Assembly (NCBI GenBank): GCA_016808115.1
Contig: JAEQBH010006411.1
Location: 86,244-150,243 of the forward strand
Source of the DNA: Tetrastigma voinierianum
Lineage: Eukaryota > Streptophyta > Magnoliopsida > Vitales > Vitaceae
Reading direction: 5' to 3'
DNA length: 64,000 nt
Part shown: positions 58,738 through 64,000 of the stretch, piece after piece
Position numbering within the stretch: the first letter of the stretch is position 1
Layout of the letters: the number at the start of each line of letters is the position of its first letter
Notes under the pieces: model-generated
What the model was told of the DNA's origin: nothing
Database searches by the model: none
Seen by the model: only the letters and a program-made list of their open reading frames with translations
Position numbers and translations under genes: made by a program

Positions 58738-58756
58738 TTCTCCCCTTCTTTTTAAA
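58738..58756 (-). promoter_or_regulatory. Polypurine tract of the chromovirus
   Basis: Minus strand AAAAAGAAGGGGAGAA directly before the LTR start. Confidence 0.75.
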
Positions 58757-59310
58757 AGTTTAGTCCTCTAAACTTGACTTACCAGAGTCTTGAAATAATT
58801 GAGGATGTTTTTCTCTCATCTCTTCTTCTAACTCCCAAGTGGCCTCTTGGATACTATGATTGCTCCATTGAACTTTTACCAACTTGACAACAAAACGTCG
58901 TAGAACCTTATTCATCCCACATCCATAATTTGAGCAGGCACCTCTTCATAGGTCGAGTCCTCAAAATCTAAATAGGCTCCAACTCAACGCTTGTAGGAAA
59001 CGCCGAAAACATATTTCCCTCGGGATTTGAAACATAAAACACATTATGAATCTTAGATAGGCCTAGGGGCAAGGCTACTTTATATGATAAGGTACCTACT
59101 CTCTCTATTTCAAACAAGCCCACAAATCAGGGTAAAGGTTTTCATTTCTCATGATTTTCAACTTCCAAATATCTCGATTTAACTCAATAAAAGCAAATTT
59201 TAAAGATAACAAAATCACCAAATTCAAATACAAATATTGCTTGTAGGATTATCAACATAACACTTGTGTACCTTGATTTTCTTCCAAATTCTCTTCAGTA
59301 AGATTGTCCT
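58757..59310 (-). pseudogene. Integrase C-terminus with chromodomain, chromovirus fragment
   Basis: Minus-strand blocks: a frameshifted EFGDFVIFK segment (about 59,205), FVGLFEI then ERVGTLSYKVALPLGLSKIH and NVFYVSN (about 59,020-59,130), then a chromodomain remnant with VKLVKVQWSNHS, EATWELEEEMREKHPQLF (about 58,790-58,880, across frames). In chromoviruses this domain targets integration to chromatin. The stop is followed closely by the polypurine tract. Upstream coding sequence ends near 59,310, before a T-rich tract; the rest of pol is missing. Confidence 0.8.
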
Positions 59311-60060
59311 TTCAATAATCAATTACACAAGTTCATGTCCTAAAAATTTTTTTTTTTTTTTTTCAATATGATCATAACACATAGGGGATCATAAACTTCA
59401 ACCACTTAAACAACTATGAAGACATAATCTCATTACTAGCTTAAAATTATTCTACAGAAAGGAGTTTAACCAAGGTAGAACTCATTAAAGTTACTTTCCA
59501 AGTCTAAAACAATATATCTCAAAAAACAAATATTTCCAACTTGCGATTACTTTCCTCATTAGTCATTAGTCTAAGTAGCAAGAAGCTACTATCAATACTA
59601 ACTTAGTATGATTATTTTCTTTTTCTTTTTTTTTTTTTTTTTTGATGGAGTCACAATCTAAAAATAAAATAAGAATTCTTATTATATAATAGAATCAAAT
59701 ATTTCATACATTATCAAAATCTCCTTAATATCGAGAAGGTAGTCGATAAATTGTATTAGACTTTATCCATGAAACATTGTCATAATGAAACATTATTCAT
59801 CAACTAGGTTCTTGGTAACCTTATCCACAAATCCATAGTAATAAGTTTCCACACTCATTTAGAAATATAAAGTAGTTACAAAGTACTATTAAGATCTTTG
59901 ATGTAAACCTCATTATCACGATCACAGCCTAAACCCCCGAAGTCACAAATAATGTAATACATATTATATATGACCATCAAAATTATGTCTTAAATATTTA
60001 AACTTTTATATCCTTTTAGGGTAGATCGTAAGCTTAAAGTAATAAACCTCCTTCAAAAGT
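59311..60060. other. AT-rich, no gene seen
   Basis: Contains T-rich runs at 59,348-59,364 and 59,626-59,643. No coding or repeat signal. Confidence 0.45.
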
Positions 60061-60248
60061 TGCATGAGAATAGGTTAGTGGCGTGAGAATAGCTCCCACT
60101 TTGATAATTGTTATTTCCTTGTAAATTGATGAGTACTGATTGTAACTGGCCTATAAATAGCCAGAGGCAATACCTCAAATAAAAGTACATGAATCACATC
60201 AACCGAGCTCCTGCATTTCTTCTCAGCTTCGTCTATTATTATTCAACA
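60061..60248 (+). repeat. Possible short Copia-type LTR
   Basis: A TG...CA segment of 188 bp with a TATA box (CTATAAATAG, about 60,151-60,160), a poly(A)-signal-like AATAAAAG (60,178) and a CAACA end, the typical order of a short plant LTR. No clear TSD or partner was found. Confidence 0.35.
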
Positions 60249-60455
60249 CCAAAGATTCATCAGTGTCATGAAGTTTTTTGAAGCGAGGAGATCAATTAAG
60301 GATGCTTAGTTGTTTCTTTTCTTTTTATGTTTTATTTTTATCTTTCGATAAAAAAAACAAAAATAACTAATAATACGTAGATTTAGCTTTGGTTATGTCT
60401 CACGAAACTTTCATTCATCCGATATTAATATCCTCGAGTTCGTGTTTTATTATAT

Positions 60456-60457
<2 letters not shown>

Positions 60458-60516
<59 letters not shown>
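60458..60516. repeat. (AT)n microsatellite
   Basis: About 29 AT dinucleotides. Confidence 0.95.
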
Positions 60517-60518
<2 letters not shown>

Positions 60519-60719
60519 AAAACTTCAAGAATAAAGAATATTACATAAATGAAAATGATCGAAAGAGAGAGAATCTTAGCCAATCTTTATAACTAATATT
60601 ATTATTTTATTATTCTCCAAACCCAGTCACCTCCAGAATCAAAGAAGCAAGAGAATTGAGATTTGAAAGAGAGAAAGAGAAGAAGATGAAAAACCAACAT
60701 TTAGCTGTAAGGAGGATTA

Positions 60720-61803
60720 TAACAAACCCAAGACTGCTCCAATCCTCAGCATTTCCCTTCAGGAATCATCAATGGAAGCTCCCCAACGGAAGAACCAGAC
60801 AATTCTTGATTTCCATTTTCGTAGAAATTGGAGTTCAGAAGATCAAGATAAACACAGCTCCCCCGGCATTTTATATCCACCATGAATCCATCGGAAAGTC
60901 TTCTGTATCATTCAGTCCTGTTTCCATCATGTTTTCCCTGGAAATGTCCGCCGTCATGGACCGCGCTGCAAACTCCGGCTTCGGCCTACTTGAGCTGATA
61001 TTTTCAGTGGTGTTTCCGTCGGTCGTCGGAGATATGAACGCACCTTGGAGCAGCGGGTGGCTTTTTGTTCACAGTCGGCAGTCGTCGGCGGCTCCAGCTC
61101 CCCACGCCGGCTTTTCTTGCTCCGAGTTAGCCGAGCCGTAAGGGGTTTTGTCGGCTCTGCGTCTTCTTCCCCCAAATTGGTGTTCAGTGATTCTTGATTT
61201 CATTTTGTCTATTGTTCCTTGAAGCCTCCCATTATCAGAGACCATCTGCCATTAAAATCCACAGCAAATCCGAAACCCCAATATGTAGGAATTAAAAAGA
61301 TATAATATTTTGATAGAATTTGATTTTCTTTTATACTTTCTATGGAACCAAACATGTTACGTTTTTTCATTTTCTTAGTACTTTTCGGGTTAGCATTAGT
61401 GTTTTAGGCCGGAAAATTAATTAACTAATTAAAAAAAAAAAACCTGTTCCCCAAAGGATTTGTGAAGCGTGACAAAATGAGATCTTCTTCATCAATGGAG
61501 ATGTTGCCTCTCTTGATGTCTGGTCTTAGATAATTCAACCATCTCAGCCTGCAACTTTGCCCACACCTCTTCAGTCCTACAACTTTATGGAAATTTCTCA
61601 GAAACCCACATCTTTTTTCTTTTGAATTTCTTCTGTTTTTTCCCAAGTTAAAAACAAAGAAAACAAAACCTGATTTCTTGGGGACGCTTCTCCATCTCCC
61701 TTCACCATGAACTTTGATGTATCCTGTTAAAATCTTGTCTTCCCACACACAGTCGGCCCTCTTTCAAACCCTCAGCTGAACAACAAGAGTTTCCTCCTCC
61801 AAT
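60720..61803 (-). CDS. R2R3-MYB transcription factor, TT2-like (frameshifted)
   Basis: R2R3-MYBs are nuclear DNA-binding regulators; the TT2 group controls proanthocyanidin genes with bHLH and WD40 partners. Exon 1 (61,670 to about 61,803) has a CCSAEGL start region and EDKILTGYIKVHGEGRWRSV. Exon 2 (61,444-61,576, 133 bp; family usual 130) has GLKRCGQSCRLRWLNYLRPD then IKRGNISIDEEDLIL. Exon 3 (61,245 to about 60,720) begins WSLI and contains NTNLG, EQKATRCSK (the TT2-type RTKAxRCxK motif) and FPMDSWW. Introns 61,577-61,669 and 61,246-61,443 have GT-AG ends at the canonical R2 and R3 positions. The ATG reads ATT-like, a Trp-containing triplet is lost after GP, and about six one-base shifts break R3 and the C-terminus. 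A pseudogene, or a real gene with assembly errors. The 161-codon ORF on the other strand is a shadow. Confidence 0.85.
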
Positions 61804-61814
61804 TCACTCCGATA

Positions 61815-62510
61815 TTTTAAGAAAGCGGATAGGAGCCGGCGAGTCCGACTGTCGAGCAGATCGACCGGCCACAAAGGCGGTCGGTTCAATCAAAAAAGCT
61901 CCAGTTTTGCATTGAGCCGAGTCTTGAAACGCCAGACCGCTGAGTGGATCGGTGAAGCCGGATGAGGCGGCGGTTTCTCGTGACCAAGCCGGTTCATTTG
62001 CCTAATTTTTTTTAAGTTAAAATGACATCGTTTTGATGCTTTTTACATCGAAACTACGTCGTTTGCTTATATGATTAGAAAGCTTGTAGGGTTAAAAGGC
62101 TTGTAACTAAAAAATTCTATTAAATAATCACGGGAGTCATGGATTTGAATATGGGAAGGAAGTTACAAGGGAACCACTCTACTACTGTATTGCCATTGTG
62201 ATTATTTTAGATATTAACAAAATTATATATTACTACTAATTAAGTATATATTTATATAAATAAGTTTATTCCATTTTTAATATGTTTTCATATATCAACA
62301 TTATACGTATTTTTAAAATAAATTTTAAAATATTTTATTTATATAAAAAGTAATAAATAATATCTTAAATATTATTATTTATATATATTTTAAATAAATA
62401 ATATATTTATTCAAATCATAGGTTCAACCACGGTTCGGCAATACAGTCATTAGTGAAGCAAGTGACCATTAATTTTCAGTTGAGTCCATAGGTCGATTTT
62501 AAAACATTGA
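61815..62510. mobile_element. Possible non-autonomous hAT-like element
   Basis: The left side is rich in CCGG-type blocks (GGCGGTCGGTTCAATC, AAGCCGGTTCA) and an ACGTCGTTT motif. The right side has GGTTCAACCACGGTTCGGC and ends TTTTAAAACATTG, pairing loosely with ATTTTAAG at the left. This layout resembles common plant hAT-type MITEs. TSD not found. Confidence 0.35.
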
Positions 62511-64000
62511 TTCTCTCTCTCTCTCTCTTTTTCTGTCCTGATTTATTTTCTCTCCAGTTTCCTGGAAAACCTGCAGAAAATTGCACCTCCTTCAATTTAG
62601 GAAGTGGGTTCTTATGGGTGGAGGAATCCTCCTCAAAATATAATGTAATATTTTAGGCCCAACAAAATTATGTGTTACTGCATTACATATAAAATGCATT
62701 CAATATATATATGAGTTAAGAGGTCACTAACCTTAATGTGTGCCGCGTTCCTTGATTCTTGCGGTGTAGAGAATAGCCTGGCGTCTTATTCCCCGATCAG
62801 ATCCACGAACCGCGTCCGGGGGGGCAATGATGGTGATTTTCTAAGAGAGAGTTCTAGTGAGAGAGTGATTGAAGGAAGAACCGTACGTTCTATTGATTTC
62901 CCCAATTCACATGGCACTATGTGTGTGATTTATTGATTTGATTTCTTATCGCTAGTTTGGATATACTTTGTTAGTTTGAATATTCTTTACACAAATAAGA
63001 TTTGTACCACAACGATAAATACGTTGCACCAAGAGGGCGACAACCACACATCGTATGTATCAAGCGATGACAATCACCACGTTATAATCTGAAGACTAAA
63101 TCATGAAAAACAAATGAAAACTTAGATAAGTATGGAATAACCACTTTATTAAGGATTAAAATGATGAAAAAAGGTATCAAATAGTTATTTTAGACCAAAA
63201 ATGACCAAAAAAATAACCCTTAACTGCTTAAGAAAAATAGGTTAAGTTGAGAGAAAAGAAGATTATCTCAATTTGAAGTTAAAGATTAATTATATTTAAG
63301 TTATTATAAGTTTTTACTTTAAGGATTAAGGTTATTTGAACTCAAAAAACTAATTCTAAATTATCACAAATTATAAGTAAGATAAAATATGCCCATTAAT
63401 CATCCAATATGATAATGTAAAAAAGGAAATCATAGAACTAAGCATGTATTTTTCTTTACTTCTATTTACTTTGTATTATATCATTAGAGTATTTTATTCT
63501 TGGATTCAAACCTGTCCCTTTACTACTAGACCCAATCTCATCACTTAAAGTAAACGTGTTTGAATATTTATGATAGTTACCAAAATTTTTATGAGTAGGA
63601 AAAAAAAATAAGAAAGAAGAATTTTGGGTGGCTGACAATTATGGTGCCCAATCCAGTCTATCTAACCATATAAAACTCACGTATAATTATTATAAGCAGC
63701 ATCAACTAGTGAGGGGTTGCTATCATAAATTGTGACTCAATGATATGTCAAATTCTTAGCTTCACTTTCTAAGACCCTTCATGTTTTAACCCTAGCTTTT
63801 GGCCTTTCGTTCGTAAAAATTAAAAAAAAAGAAAAGAAAAAGGTAACATAAATGTTGTGGCATGTGGTTTGTACCGAGGTTAAAACCCTTCTTGCATATA
63901 TTCTTTTGTTGGGATGTGGGGCGAAGCTTCCATGGTATGATACGGTTTGTTTAGGATATATAAGTATTTTGTGATTTGATTATATTCGGGACTATTATAG
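62511..64000. other. Right edge, AT-rich
   Basis: Starts with a (TC)n run (62,512-62,530). A 66-codon plus-strand ORF (62,736-62,936) is not recognised. No other gene, RNA or repeat boundary was identified. Confidence 0.4.

Noticed and set aside
60656..61141. 161-codon plus-strand ORF, the second longest in the window
   Set aside because: It is antisense to exon 3 of the MYB gene, whose minus-strand translation carries family motifs; the plus-strand product has none.

Overview
The window is nuclear DNA of a flowering plant, most likely a dicot. Three plant genes with plant-type introns are recognisable: the C-terminal part of RNA polymerase III subunit RPC4, a CYP72-clan cytochrome P450, and a TT2-like R2R3-MYB. 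Almost everything else is plant transposable-element sequence. Nothing bacterial or viral, no CRISPR array and no gene cluster is visible. All genes and element ORFs are broken by stops and small indels, so boundaries were set from repeat ends, target-site duplications (TSDs), splice sites and protein motifs rather than from long ORFs.

Layout. About 490-14,200: an Athila-like Ty3/gypsy element on the minus strand (5' LTR, tRNA-Asp primer site, gag, protease, RT-RNase H, integrase, extra 3' ORF), interrupted by two solo LTRs of one family (3808-5553 and 8510-11823), each with a perfect 5-bp TSD. 14,933-16,613: six RPC4 exons (+). 17,590-19,742: P450 pseudogene (-). 21,005-44,284: a Tat-like Ty3/gypsy element (-), split by a second, full-length Athila-like element (24,270-36,056, -).

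44,978-49,611: a PIF/Harbinger DNA transposon with TAA duplications, a DDE transposase remnant (-) and a Myb-like ORF1 remnant (+). 50,510-53,548: a three-LTR TRIM array hit by a 467-bp Mutator-type MITE and by a third copy of the solo-LTR family. 54,100-55,795: five tandem copies of a ~340-bp foldback unit. 56,160-59,310: 3' end of a chromovirus (LTR plus integrase C-terminus and chromodomain, -). 60,720-61,803: the MYB gene (-). The right edge is AT-rich with no recognised gene.

No undescribed biological system was found. The most interesting points are the nested-insertion history, the same solo-LTR family carrying a different minisatellite in each copy, a probable antisense extra ORF in the Tat element that the second Athila element split, the three-LTR TRIM array, and the pattern of single-base indels in otherwise well-conserved exons. 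That pattern means either pseudogenes or an unpolished long-read assembly.
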